Positions 1 to 24,438 of a stretch of 64,000 nucleotides of DNA are shown piece after piece. The position numbers and the translations under genes were made by a program. A model generated the notes under the pieces. The model worked only from the letters and a program-made list of their open reading frames with translations, did not search any database and was not told the origin of the DNA. Origin of the DNA: Patella vulgata (taxonomy: Eukaryota > Mollusca > Gastropoda > Patellidae); the NCBI RefSeq assembly GCF_932274485.2, contig NC_065881.2, forward strand, positions 8,900,613 through 8,964,612, given 5' to 3'. Positions within the stretch are counted from its first letter, which is position 1. Each line of letters begins with the position of its first letter.

Positions 1-119
1 TGCCGCTGTCCGGGCAAAATTTCCCTCGTAGCACACTGTATGGCGTATGCCCGTCTTCATTAGCCCAGGTTAGGAGCAGAACAGTAGGACGTTAAACTCC
101 ATTTCATTTCATTTCATTT
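1..119 (+). mobile_element. SINE family A, 3' part, cut by window edge
   Basis: Matches the 3' third of family A, ending in GACGTTAAACTCCATTTC and an ATTTC tail. The 5' part lies outside the window. Confidence 0.85.
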
Positions 120-273
120 TAGGTAAGATTAGATAAAGAGTTGACAGTTCTCGCTATAATAATTAAACAATAAATAATGAAAACAGAATATGCAGAAAAT
201 TTTAGTCAAATTGCTTCTCTCTGAACTGAGATATTAGTGATTCAATTTACCTCTTGCATAATACATGTTTAAA
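120..273. mobile_element. TTAA element family D, internally shortened
   Basis: Begins with the AGATTAGATAAAGAG end and closes with the CTCTTGCATAATACATG end of family D. The middle is much shorter than in full copies. Confidence 0.6.
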
Positions 274-656
274 AATGAGAAAAGTTTGGATATCAAAAAG
301 CTTTCTCTAGATATATATATATATATTCTTTGATAATCTGAGGTAATGCATTTTTTTTACAGGTGTTTGGGTGTGGCTTTGAGTAAATTGTATTATATCC
401 AAAGTAAACACATCAAATAATTGTGAGAGAAAGAAAGATACAGTTAATCTTTAACTCAATATTATTTCAATCACGTGATACACACCTTACACAAGGTTAG
501 GCAATCACCGAATCACTCTTCTAAAAACAATCGAAGTTCTATGTTTAATCTACAAGTTTTAAAAGGATACGATCTCTTCATTATTGGGATAAATATTGAT
601 CTGATGCACAGTGAGTGGGTATATGTCTGTACTTTACAGATACCCTAGTTAAGTCC
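274..656. other. AT-rich intergenic sequence, no gene seen
   Basis: Holds a short (AT)n run near 310-326 and nothing else recognised. Confidence 0.5.
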
Positions 657-663
657 TGGGAGC

Positions 664-698
<35 letters not shown>

Positions 699-849
699 GA
701 GGGAGAGAGAGAGAGAGAGGGGGGGTAATGTACTACCGAGAGACGTACAGGGAGTTTCCCGTGGTGATGGGGGTGGGGGTGGATAATTCTTGGGAGGTGC
801 TGGTAAAGAACAGTAGGACGATAAACCCCATTTCATTTCATTTCATTTC
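657..849 (+). repeat. GA-rich tract followed by a SINE A tail fragment
   Basis: A (GA)n/(GGGA) tract at 660-722, then G-rich sequence. At 808-849 are the last 42 bases of family A (AACAGTAGGACG through ATTTC repeats). Confidence 0.6.
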
Positions 850-954
850 AACATCAACATTTACGGAATTTCGACATAAACAGCGGCAAATCTTTACTAT
901 TTAAACCTTTTTAACAGGTTTTTAACTTAATAACCCCCCCCCCCCCCCAAGTTT

Positions 955-1070
955 GTATCAGCTTGTGGATTCTGTCTGGGTCCTCCAGTTGCCCCTAACT
1001 ACTAAAGACCAGAACACACCAGCTAATTATTCAATAAAACTGAACCATATGTTACTCAGGGAACAAAATA
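955..1070 (+). mobile_element. SINE family B fragment, old
   Basis: Degenerate match to the central and 3' body of family B (GGGTCCTCCAGTT, ACTAAAGACC, TTGAACCATATGTTA-like). No tail or target duplication seen. Confidence 0.55.
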
Positions 1071-1542
1071 ACTGCCGACAATTGGTTAGCAGTTTTAATA
1101 AATTTTTGCTAATCAAATTAACTTTGATTAGCCGTTTTGGTCATTTGAGGTGCAGTTACAATCTATTATAAATACTTAATATTAATTAAATGTAACAGTT
1201 TACTTTCTGTTTGCCTTGATAGCCCATTTACATTATGGTAGCCATGGTTATGCAATTTGGGGGGTTATTGTCATTTTGGAAAATATTATTTCTTTTCTTT
1301 CATATTTTGTGCATAATTTGTAAGTTACTGATCTCGCATGGCATGAATTGTATTGCTAATCGAATTCCAACTGAAGACGATTCATGTTGATGTCACGTGG
1401 TCTGAATAATCTTGCTGTAATTTTGTACACCTTGGTTATATATAGCTGTTATGAGAGTAAAATCACACGTAATTAATTAAAAATGCATTAAAGCCCTATT
1501 CATTCATCAAAAATCATGAATATTACAATCAGACTAAGCATT
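1071..1542. other. AT-rich intergenic sequence, nothing recognised
   Basis: No open frame, family match or notable repeat was found on either strand. Confidence 0.5.
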
Positions 1543-1678
1543 AGAGAGAAAAGAGAGAGAGAGAGAGATGGGGTTTAAGGTCCACTGACACAAACTAGGT
1601 CATTTCGAGACTGACACAGTTAACTCATATCTTATGATATATTGACACATGTTAACCATTCAGCCATCCAACCCTCCA
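1543..1678 (-). mobile_element. SINE family B with internal deletion
   Basis: Has the (GA)n tail side, the GACACAAACTAGGTCATTTC block and the CATTCAGCCATCCAACC head. The central TCCTCCGGTTTCCTCC domain is missing. Confidence 0.7.
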
Positions 1679-1771
1679 CATGAAATGGGGGAAGGAAACA
1701 AGCTATGATAAAAAAAATTTTTTAAGGGTTTTTGAAAAGTAAATGATAAATTTTGTTTTAATTTATGATTA

Positions 1772-1774
<3 letters not shown>

Positions 1775-1809
<35 letters not shown>

Positions 1810-2080
1810 TGGGGCCTAACGTTCACTCCACACAAACTAGATCTCTTCAGGACTAACATATGGTTTAATTTTATTTCAATAATTCGCTTGCGCGTAGGGG
1901 GTAGGGGTCTTTAGCAGTGGGAGGAAACCGGAGGACCCGGAGAAAAACCCACGAGTTTGGACAGGCGACCCTACTCCTTGTCACGTACAACCGGGGATTC
2001 AAAACCACGCCAGTTGACTCAATGACAGGCCTTATGATACAGCGCGCACGTGCTAACCATTCGGCCATCCAACCCCCCAT
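1775..2080 (-). mobile_element. SINE family B, near full length
   Basis: Complete from a (GA)n tail of about 30 bases to the tRNA-like head (CCATTCGGCCATCCAACC on this strand). The central Leu/Ser-tRNA-like box B region is recognisable. Confidence 0.9.
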
Positions 2081-2085
2081 TAGAT

Positions 2086-2372
2086 AAATGAAATGAAATG
2101 GGGTTTAACGTCCTACTGTTCTGCTCCTATACTGGGCTAATGAAGACGGGCATATGCCATACAGTGTGCTATGAAGGAAATTTTGCCCAGGCGGCGGCAC
2201 TATCGCCTACTCTTATATCGAATTTCAACTGCCAAGGGATCTTTTACGTGCATTCCAATGTATACACGGGACCTTGGTTTTTCGTCTCATCCGAAGGACT
2301 AGACAGCTGTCCTTGTCAGGCCCTCCGTTCTGCACCACTGTCAAGGGGAAACCACGTCGGAAAATCCCCATT
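2086..2372 (-). mobile_element. SINE family A, 5'-truncated
   Basis: Runs from the GAAATGAAATGGGGTTTAAC tail to AACCACGTCGGAAAATCC; the tRNA-like head is missing. It abuts a family B copy. Confidence 0.88.
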
Positions 2373-2459
2373 AGAGAGAAGAGTGAAGACATGCAAGATA
2401 GTAGTCACGTTTTCCATACATTTTTTGTCTCTGGATAAGCACAACCAAAAACAGACCGA

Positions 2460-2512
2460 CTCCTGAAATGAAATGAAATGGGGTTTAACGTCCTACAGTC
2501 TCCTGAAATGAA
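2460..2512 (-). mobile_element. Micro-insertion of a SINE A tail with 13-bp target duplication
   Basis: Only about 30 bases of family A 3' end (GGGGTTTAACGTCCTAC) lie between two copies of CTCCTGAAATGAA at 2460-2472 and 2500-2512. Confidence 0.75.
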
Positions 2513-2744
2513 CGTCATGTTGTGAAATGTACAATGAAAAGGGTAGGTTCACGTTTTCGAGTAACCATGAAAGGTTTCTTTTTATTGTCAATTGAATTTT
2601 GAGGCACTAAAAGATAAAATAAATGGTATTATATCTGATAAAAAAATGATTCCGACTTTTTAGATTCCCAACTAAAATTTTGCTAATTGACTCGCAGGAA
2701 CGTCGGAAATGGGTTGCAAAGTGCGATGCGAACCTGGTTATTTT

Positions 2745-2811
2745 GTTCCCTGATGTTAGTCCCAAAATGTCATAGATTGTGTCAAATGGACGTTAAACCC
2801 TATGAAATAAT
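2745..2811 (+). mobile_element. SINE family B 3' fragment
   Basis: TGTTAGTCCCAAAATG through GACGTTAAACCC matches the last ~65 bases of family B. Confidence 0.6.
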
Positions 2812-2908
2812 TTTGTATTACATGTATGGAAGGGTGTAATGAAAAATATTCATATAAAAAAACACACACAATAAACCAGCATCGGTCTTAGTCGTTCCAT
2901 TTTTTATA

Positions 2909-4349
2909 TACTATTCAAAAAAAGTAGGGGATATTTGATTTTGGGGGCATAATACTAAAATATGCAAATGACTACGAAAAAAGTCACTATAGAACCTAAC
3001 AGAAGAAACATTTCCAGTTACATGTGACTCCCAAACACACCAATAGCTACCGCATGGAATGCAGGTGATGTTTGGGATCATCATGGGGGTCCAACCCAAG
3101 ATTTGCACGACTCTGACTTTGAATGTTACAGTCATTGTGGCATTGAATTCCAGGGTGGAAACATCAGTTTAATTGTTTTAGTGACCAGAAAACAAATTTT
3201 GATATGCGTCGGCTTACCCAAAATGAAAGGTTACGTGTCCTTGGCATGCTACAGATTGGCACAACACAGGCGGTTGTGGCGCGGACGATGAATGTTTCTC
3301 AGTCTGTCATAAGCAGGCTATGGTCCAGATACCGTGATACACAATCTGTCATCACAGCAAATCAGATCAGCGCTCGTCTTCAAACAGACACTGGTGTGAG
3401 AGTGAGTGGCCAGACGATTCGGAATCGACTGCATAGGGGTCACCTTCGCGCCCGACGTCCTCGGGTGATCCCTTGTTTGAGAGATCATCACATTCAGGCA
3501 AGACGTAGTTGGTGTAGGGATCGTCAACACTGGGATAATCGACGCTGGAGCAATGTGATGTTTTCAGATGAGTCAAGGTTCACTGTTGATTTTTTGGACA
3601 GACGTAGGAGGGTGTGGCGTCGTTGAAACGAGCGCTTCCAAGACGTTAACGTCATCAGACATGATCGATTTGGGGGTGGTTCTGTTATGGTGTGGGGAGG
3701 CATCACTGTTGCTGGAAGAACGGCTTTACATGTTGTTGCAGGGCGTGTTACAGGCCAGTACTACCGGGACAACATCTTGGCAGTCCATGTTGTGCCGTTC
3801 GCACGACGTCATGGCCGCCGTTTCTTCCAGGATGACAACGCAAGATGTCACAGGGCCAGGATCGTTACAGGTTACCTCCAACAACAGAACATCACCACAT
3901 TACCTTGGCCAGCACTGAGTCCCGACCTCTCCCCCATCGAGCATGTCTGGGACATGCTTGGACAGAGGTTACGTCAACGTCAACAACGTCCTGCCAATGT
4001 CCAAGAACTTGCTGCTGCGTTGCAACAGGAATGGGACAATCTGGACCAAAATGACCTTAGACGTCTCATTAGGAGTATGCCACGTCGGATCAATGCTTGT
4101 TTGGCAAACAGAGGAGGATTTACCCGTTACTGACTTGGTTGTGATGCTGTGGTAACTTTGCTGTTTGACCCCGGGTATCATTTTACCCTTATAATGGTCA
4201 GTCTGTGCCTTACTTAGTCTAAAGATCATTTGGAATAAATCGATGAATGTGAACTTCATTTCATTTTGTCATTTGTTTCTTCGTCAGTTTCATTAGGTGA
4301 CTTTAATAACACTTAAAAATCAAATATCCCCTACTTTTTTTGAATAGTA
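2909..4349 (+). mobile_element. Tc1/mariner-type DNA transposon, 1441 bp
   Basis: Ends are inverted repeats starting TACTATTCAAAAAAAGTAGG, identical on both sides for over 30 bp. TA target duplications lie at 2907-2908 and 4350-4351. Edges were fixed by comparison with uninterrupted family C copies, which read TTTTTATAGTTC here. It encodes one transposase on the plus strand. Confidence 0.93.
3204..4133 (+). pseudogene. Tc1-type DD34E transposase with one in-frame stop
   Basis: About 309 codons starting MRRLTQNERL. An N-terminal paired helix-turn-helix (about residues 1-110) precedes a DDE domain: FSDESRF (first Asp), DDNARCHRA (second Asp) and SPDLSPIEHVWD (Glu). Exactly 34 residues lie between the last Asp and Glu. 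The single visible defect is TGA at 3624-3626 after RRVWRR, where the family normally has Arg (CGA to TGA is one C-to-T change). The frame continues without shift to the TGA at 4131. This copy is probably inactive by itself; a sibling without the stop may exist elsewhere in the genome. Confidence 0.92.
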
Positions 4350-4837
4350 TAGTTCAAAATTTCGTTTTACTTGTCTTTACTATACTAGGATCTGGAAGAG
4401 TTGTTATACAACCTGCGTTCTGGATGATGTGAGGTATTAGCCAATGTAACGGTCTGTTACAGTGAGTTTTTGGTGTGAGGTGCACAGAACTTTAAGTAAA
4501 CTACTAGAAACGTCAACACTGATTGATTAATCAATGTCTGACATCATAAGGTCAAAAGCCACTCGTATGACCTCTGATCGACCTTCCACTACAATCGGTC
4601 TGATCTTCATTTAGTGGTGGTCATCTAAAGTATAAAAAAATGGAACGAAATATAGATCTGTATTTTAATCAGATTGAAATAGCCTGCTTGATGAAGAAGA
4701 GTAAGACATTAAAACCCGTTTCATTTTATTTCTGGTTAAAATAATTTAATATATATTCCTTCTTTAGTTGGTAAAATCTCATATTTATCAATAAAACTGT
4801 CTTTTGCATAATTAAAAAATAGGTTGCCAGGCAACGA

Positions 4838-5400
4838 AACATACGCCCACAGCAGCTAAATCTTCTGGGCAGTCAACAAGAGTTGTCGCATATTTTTACT
4901 TTTTTCGGTAATGAAACATTTATAATACACTAAAATCTGATTAAGGGCAACAACTCACGAAGTAATTATCAGAAAACTATTAGAATTTGTTTGGTTTTTA
5001 TAAAGTTCTGCCCCATGCTAACATTTTGTATACAAAGCTTTTAATATCATGGATTTAACTGTTCAAGTCAAAAAATTCATTGAAATTCAATATACTTGTT
5101 CGTCTCAAGATCTTAAACTCTGTGTATCAATCTGAAGTCAAGCGGATGATAACTTTAGCCTTTAGAGCGCCACAAGATTTTTCAAAGTGATCAAGGGCCA
5201 TAACTCTGGCAGTAATTATCGGAAATTGCTGAAAATCAATAGGCTTCTTCGTCTCAAGACCTTAAACACTGTGTATAAATTTAAAGTCGATCAGATATTA
5301 ACGTTAGCCTCTAGAGCGTCCATAAGCAATTGTGGACGCCGGACTGCCGGACGGACGGGGGCGACGACAATATACGACCACATTTCAATGTGGGCGTATA
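4838..5400 (+). repeat. Tandem-module element F with terminal stem-loop
   Basis: Starts at TACGCCCACAGCAGC, holds two ~160-bp modules (GATCAAGGGCCATAACTCTG, CTTTAGCCTCTAGAGCG), then GACGGACGG repeats. It ends in a 30-nt stem-loop (5371-5400) finishing TGTGGGCGTATA. It stops 20 bases short of the DUS2 stop codon and so forms its 3' UTR. A longer inverted relative is at 60107-61103. Confidence 0.8.
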
Positions 5401-5419
5401 AAAATAGTGTTGGCAACTA

Positions 5420-20062
<14,643 letters not shown>

Positions 20063-20460
20063 CTATAAAAATCTGAAAAGTTAAAATTAAATTAATTTTC
20101 TGAAAATGAATTAGCAAGAGCAAATTTCATATTGTTCTACTACCAGACACTCATCATTAATTATCAACACAACACTCGGTATAATCTATTGCAACTATGT
20201 ATACCTCTCTATAACACCAATCATCAGATTCTAATGTGGCTTCTATATGTGTGCATTATTCTGAACAGGCCGTAAACTTTTATAGTGACATAGCAGAGGT
20301 CGATCTTAGCCATGTTTGGAAATTGTCATTTTTCAAAAATGTGCCATTTTTCCAGCGTGCAAATGGAACGAAATGGTCAGATCTAGTTTCGGTCATTTTT
20401 CATAGCCCTCAGTCTTGACCGACATATATGGCCGACATGGAACCCATGGACTGTACAGTC

Positions 20461-20560
20461 GATGTATCACCATGATCTACAGACTTTGATATCCTAATCA
20501 ACATGATGCAATAATTTGTCTATAAAAATCTGACAAGAAAAAAACAATTTTCTGAAAATA
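20461..20560 (-). repeat. Duplicated copy of the DUS2 exon 1 acceptor and start region
   Basis: Resembles 19995-20100 (shared TCCTAATCA, ATGATGCAATA, CTATAAAAATCTGA). The copy has ATA where the real exon has its ATG, so it cannot supply the same start. Confidence 0.8.
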
Positions 20561-20869
20561 TATTTCATATTTACTGTACATCCCCATTAAAGAGCAGGGG
20601 TCATTACATAATTAATAACATTACCATTGTCCAATCCTTACAACTAATTTCTCAATTTTAGTAATTTAAACATTACCCATTACTTTATGACTGCATTTCT
20701 ATAAAATATAACACCATAGCAAAACTGGATTTCAAATACATGATAAAATTCTTAATCGATCCAAAATATTTGATTTGGTTTGATTTGTTAGGATTTAGAA
20801 TCAAAACACATCAGTTTCATGAACATCAATTTTTATTAAAAGATTTATAGAAATAACTACACATTCTTA
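20561..20869. other. AT-rich spacer, nothing recognised
   Basis: No open frame or family match. Confidence 0.45.
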
Positions 20870-20987
20870 AGAGAGAGAGATTTGGGGTTTAACGTCCACT
20901 TGACACAAACTAGGTCATTTCAGGACTAACACATGGTTCAATTTTATTTCAATAATTCGCTTGCACGTAGGGGACTTTAGCAGTGGT
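20870..20987 (-). mobile_element. SINE family B, 5'-truncated
   Basis: Short GA tail, TTTGGGGTTTAACGTCCACT to GACTTTAGCAGTGG. Confidence 0.85.
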
Positions 20988-21527
20988 AGTTACTATACTT
21001 GTAACGTTAAACTGTGTGTTTAACGTTACAATTGATACAGTCTAAGACTCCTTACGCAAGTTCAAATAGGTTCAAACGCACAATTGTCAACACATATCAT
21101 TACAGTTTGTATTGGAATAAGTAATTCTATGACAAATAGTGAAGACTGGACCACTCAAATAGTTACCGAACAGTTTTTCTTCGTGGTTATGCGTTCTACA
21201 TTTGCGTAGCGATGTTTCTTGTAATGACGTATTACACAATCCGCCATGACACCAGCCGGCAGTTGAAATTTCACGTAGCAGTTGGGTTTCATCAAATCAT
21301 ATAATTATGCGGTAAGGCTTCACCTTTATTTCAATAGGAATTGATTTATTATATGTTAAACTAGGTGCACTACTGTTTTGGGTCAGTTTGTGTGTAAATT
21401 ACGGGAGCTATAGGCCAGTAACCTTTTTGTAGTGATTTCACTAAAAAACTTGCGCAAAGGAACTCTATAGGGACGAGCCACTACTGTGGCTGGAGTAAGG
21501 CGGAAGACATCAGTAGTGGAACCATTT

Positions 21528-21631
21528 CTATAGCAGTGGGAGTAAACCGGAGGACCCGGAGAAAACCCATGAGGTTGGACAGGCGACCCTACTCCTTGTC
21601 ACATACAACCGGGGAATCGAAACCACGCCAA
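21528..21631 (-). mobile_element. SINE family B central fragment
   Basis: GCAGTGGGAGTAAACCGGAGG to GAAACCACGCCA; neither end present. Confidence 0.8.
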
Positions 21632-21820
21632 TACTGATTAATATGTATTGATATGTTTAATTTAATTATTTCATGATGCAATCGAGAAGCAACCTGTTGG
21701 ATTTGAACTTTGACCTACATCAAATCAATATTGATAGAGTTTCTGCTTACTATTATTTTTATTTCTGTTGCACAGTTTTATAGTACACCAGTACACAAAA
21801 TAAAATATACTTGCATTGGG

Positions 21821-22795
21821 TGCAGGATGTTTCGTAACCTGGCTGTTTCGTACTTAGTTCATTCGTACCTCAAATTGATTCGTACCTTTTCCTTTGTTGT
21901 TGAAAGAAATTGAAAATGCCGAACCAGAATAAGAATATGCACGAGATTTGTACCTCAAATTGATTTGTACCTTTTCCTATTGTTGAAATGAATTGAAAGA
22001 AATTAAAATAAATCTATATGTTGTTGAAAGAAATTGAAATAATAAACGATTACCTGCCTTTCTTTTAAATCTGATGTTGATTATCAAACCCATTCTGCTC
22101 AGTGAGTTTTGACGACAGTTGATTGGTGATTGTTAAAGCAGTTTAAAAAACGATTGAAAAGTATTTAATCTGGGGTTGATTATTGAACCCATTCTGCTGA
22201 GTGAGTTGTGATTATTGACGACAACTGATTGGTGGTTGTTAAAGCGATTAAAAACGATTGGATATACTAAGAATTCCAAAATCAATTTAACTCATAGTAA
22301 GATGAAACTGCATGCTTTCTGATTTGGTTGGGTTATTTGTGCCTAGAAACAGAACGCAGCAATTAAGTCTCCAAAAGGTGCCTACGTGTGAAGATGGGCG
22401 TATGCGTTTCTTTGATCTGTTATATCATGGACCGTATATACGGTCATCTCACGGGGTAATTCTGTTATTGAAACCCAACTGCATGAACATGGCTTTCGAT
22501 CGTAACCGATGTAAATTTAGTGAAATGCTGAAGCAATTTTAGTATAAATGTATGTGAATTACTACTATTGGACAGGCTGTGTAATATAAATTTAGCGTAG
22601 CCGTTGGATTTGATCAAATCGTTTCACCTTTATTTCAATTTCTTTTATCTGATTTCATCAACATAGGAAAAGGTACGAATCAATTTGAGGTACGAAGTGA
22701 AGTACGAAACGGCTCATGTGAGGTACGAATGAACTAAGTACGAAACGGCTCATGTGAGGTACGAACGAACTAAGTACGAAACAGCCATCCCTTGC
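21821..22795. mobile_element. Foldback element with repeated TTCGTAC motifs
   Basis: Left arm 21821-21903 and right arm 22664-22795 are inverted: GGCTGTTTCGTACTTAGTTC, TTCGTACCTCAAATTGATTC. The right arm has an extra tandem copy of the CTCATGTGAGGTACGAA block. The interior has two related CCCATTCTGCT blocks and no recognised gene. Confidence 0.75.
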
Positions 22796-22799
22796 ATTA

Positions 22800-24438
22800 G
22801 ATCCAAGAATGCACAAACATTAGCATATTTCAATTTGGATGTTTAGTTTTTATTTTTAGCCACGGGTGCCTCTAATCATTTCACCAATGCAAAATTATTA
22901 CGTTACTTTGGTGAAGTGATTTCAAGTGAGCGAAAATGTGAACGGAGAAAAAAGAAAGTAGCAATAAAATATTGAAGATATTGTCTGGTGGCATTGATTA
23001 ATTTTAAATGTAATAAAATAGTAAATATTGATGAAAATAGCTAGTAAATACTGTATAATTACTTTGCCACCATTACCTACACACAACGTAAATACCTCCA
23101 CTCCCAGAGTCGCACGTATCACCATAAAATATAATGAACAGAAAAAATATCTCAATGTTTACATAAAAAGACACATGGGCGCAGACATATTGGATTCTAC
23201 GATTACCCAGACTGAAAAATCATTGGCAATCTAAGAGACAAAAAAGACTAAACGATCAATTCTACAAAACCGAACGTTGTTTTTACGGACAGTTTTAGGA
23301 ATACAACACAGTCTTGGTTTTAAAAATAAAATGTATGTGAATAAGAATGTAAGTTTCTCCAGTTCCACCTATACGAAAATTTTATTTGTTCAGGTTAATG
23401 AAAATATGCCCTTTTGAATTGACAAATTAAATCACCCGTATTGATTATTTGTGCAGGCATTGTCTGATCCGGTATACAAACTAGTCACCAGGGGGCGTCG
23501 TTTCAAGAGGAATCCATCAGAAGTTTGCAACAGCGGTCAATATAAAATACAAATAGTCGTATTTTGCATGTCCTTCAATACACAAGGTTTTCAATGGCAA
23601 AAATTCCAGTTAATTATTAACACAGCCTAGTGCAGCTTAAAAATTCCAGAATGACTGTCAGAGGGAAGGCAGTGGTAGTCGAGCGATCAAGACAGACTCT
23701 ACAGCTAGTTAGCTTACTTCTGACTCTCTAGACAAGAACGTCGTCTTGTGGACCAAATAAAAACCTTCACTTTTCAGCCTTCAGGATTTTTAATGCGACC
23801 CCGCCTTTATCTGGAAGGACGACACGGAGAGTGTGCCTGGTCATTTGGATTATACCTAAAACTTACTGGGGTCTATCACGTGTACACAATTGAATGAACG
23901 CCAAAAAAAAAAAAAAAAAAAATCTTGTCTGGGCAAAATTCTCCAATCGGACCAATCAATCTATCATTGTAGACTACCGTACTTCACCTGTAACCATTAC
24001 TAATTAAAAATAAAAATTACCACGTTTCTTTCTAAATCGTAAATGACTGAAGTTATGTGTTTACTAAATACTTTAGTCACGATGTCTGATATAGAGGCTA
24101 GCTCTCAACGTTAATACCCGATGCTAAAGACAACCAATATGAAAATAAGCCCCCCCCCCCCCAACCCCCCCCCCAAAAAAAAAACCACACACACATGGGT
24201 TCTAAAGTTCTAAGGCTATTTTGGAATAATTAGTAATTACCGTCTATTTTTCACCGTGATTCTTTTTTGTTTGCCAAAAGGAATCATTTCTTGCCACATC
24301 CGACACAAATTTATAATAATCCCTCACTATGTTCATGTAGAATTGTGCATACAAAATCACAAACAACATTCGTTTGAATTAGTCAGCAATTGTGATAATC
24401 AGTTCTTGTTTTATTTCAGATATGAATGATATTTTAGA
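22800..24438. other. Spacer upstream of the RNF212B-like gene
   Basis: Holds C-rich and A-rich tracts (24150-24190; 23904-23922) and a CTCF-like word at 23485-23498. An AG at 24419-24420 is the acceptor for the first coding exon, so a 5' non-coding exon should lie here or further left. No repeat family recognised over most of it. Confidence 0.5.

Larger units (their letters stand above)
2880..4674. mobile_element. Inverted-repeat element family C, interrupted by a Tc1 element
   Basis: Outer parts 2880-2908 and 4350-4674 match family C (GTTCAAAATTTCGTTTTACT, AGGATCTGGAAGAG, AACGAAATATAGATC, TTTTAATCAGATTG). The left end is degraded. Intact copies supply the empty site for the Tc1 insertion. 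Confidence 0.8.

Noticed and set aside
22312-22542. 76-codon frame in the spacer
   Set aside because: Lies inside the foldback element and resembles no known protein.
23640-23760. Possible tRNA-like or host exon sequence
   Set aside because: A weak box A-like word is present but no box B, stem or reading frame could be supported.
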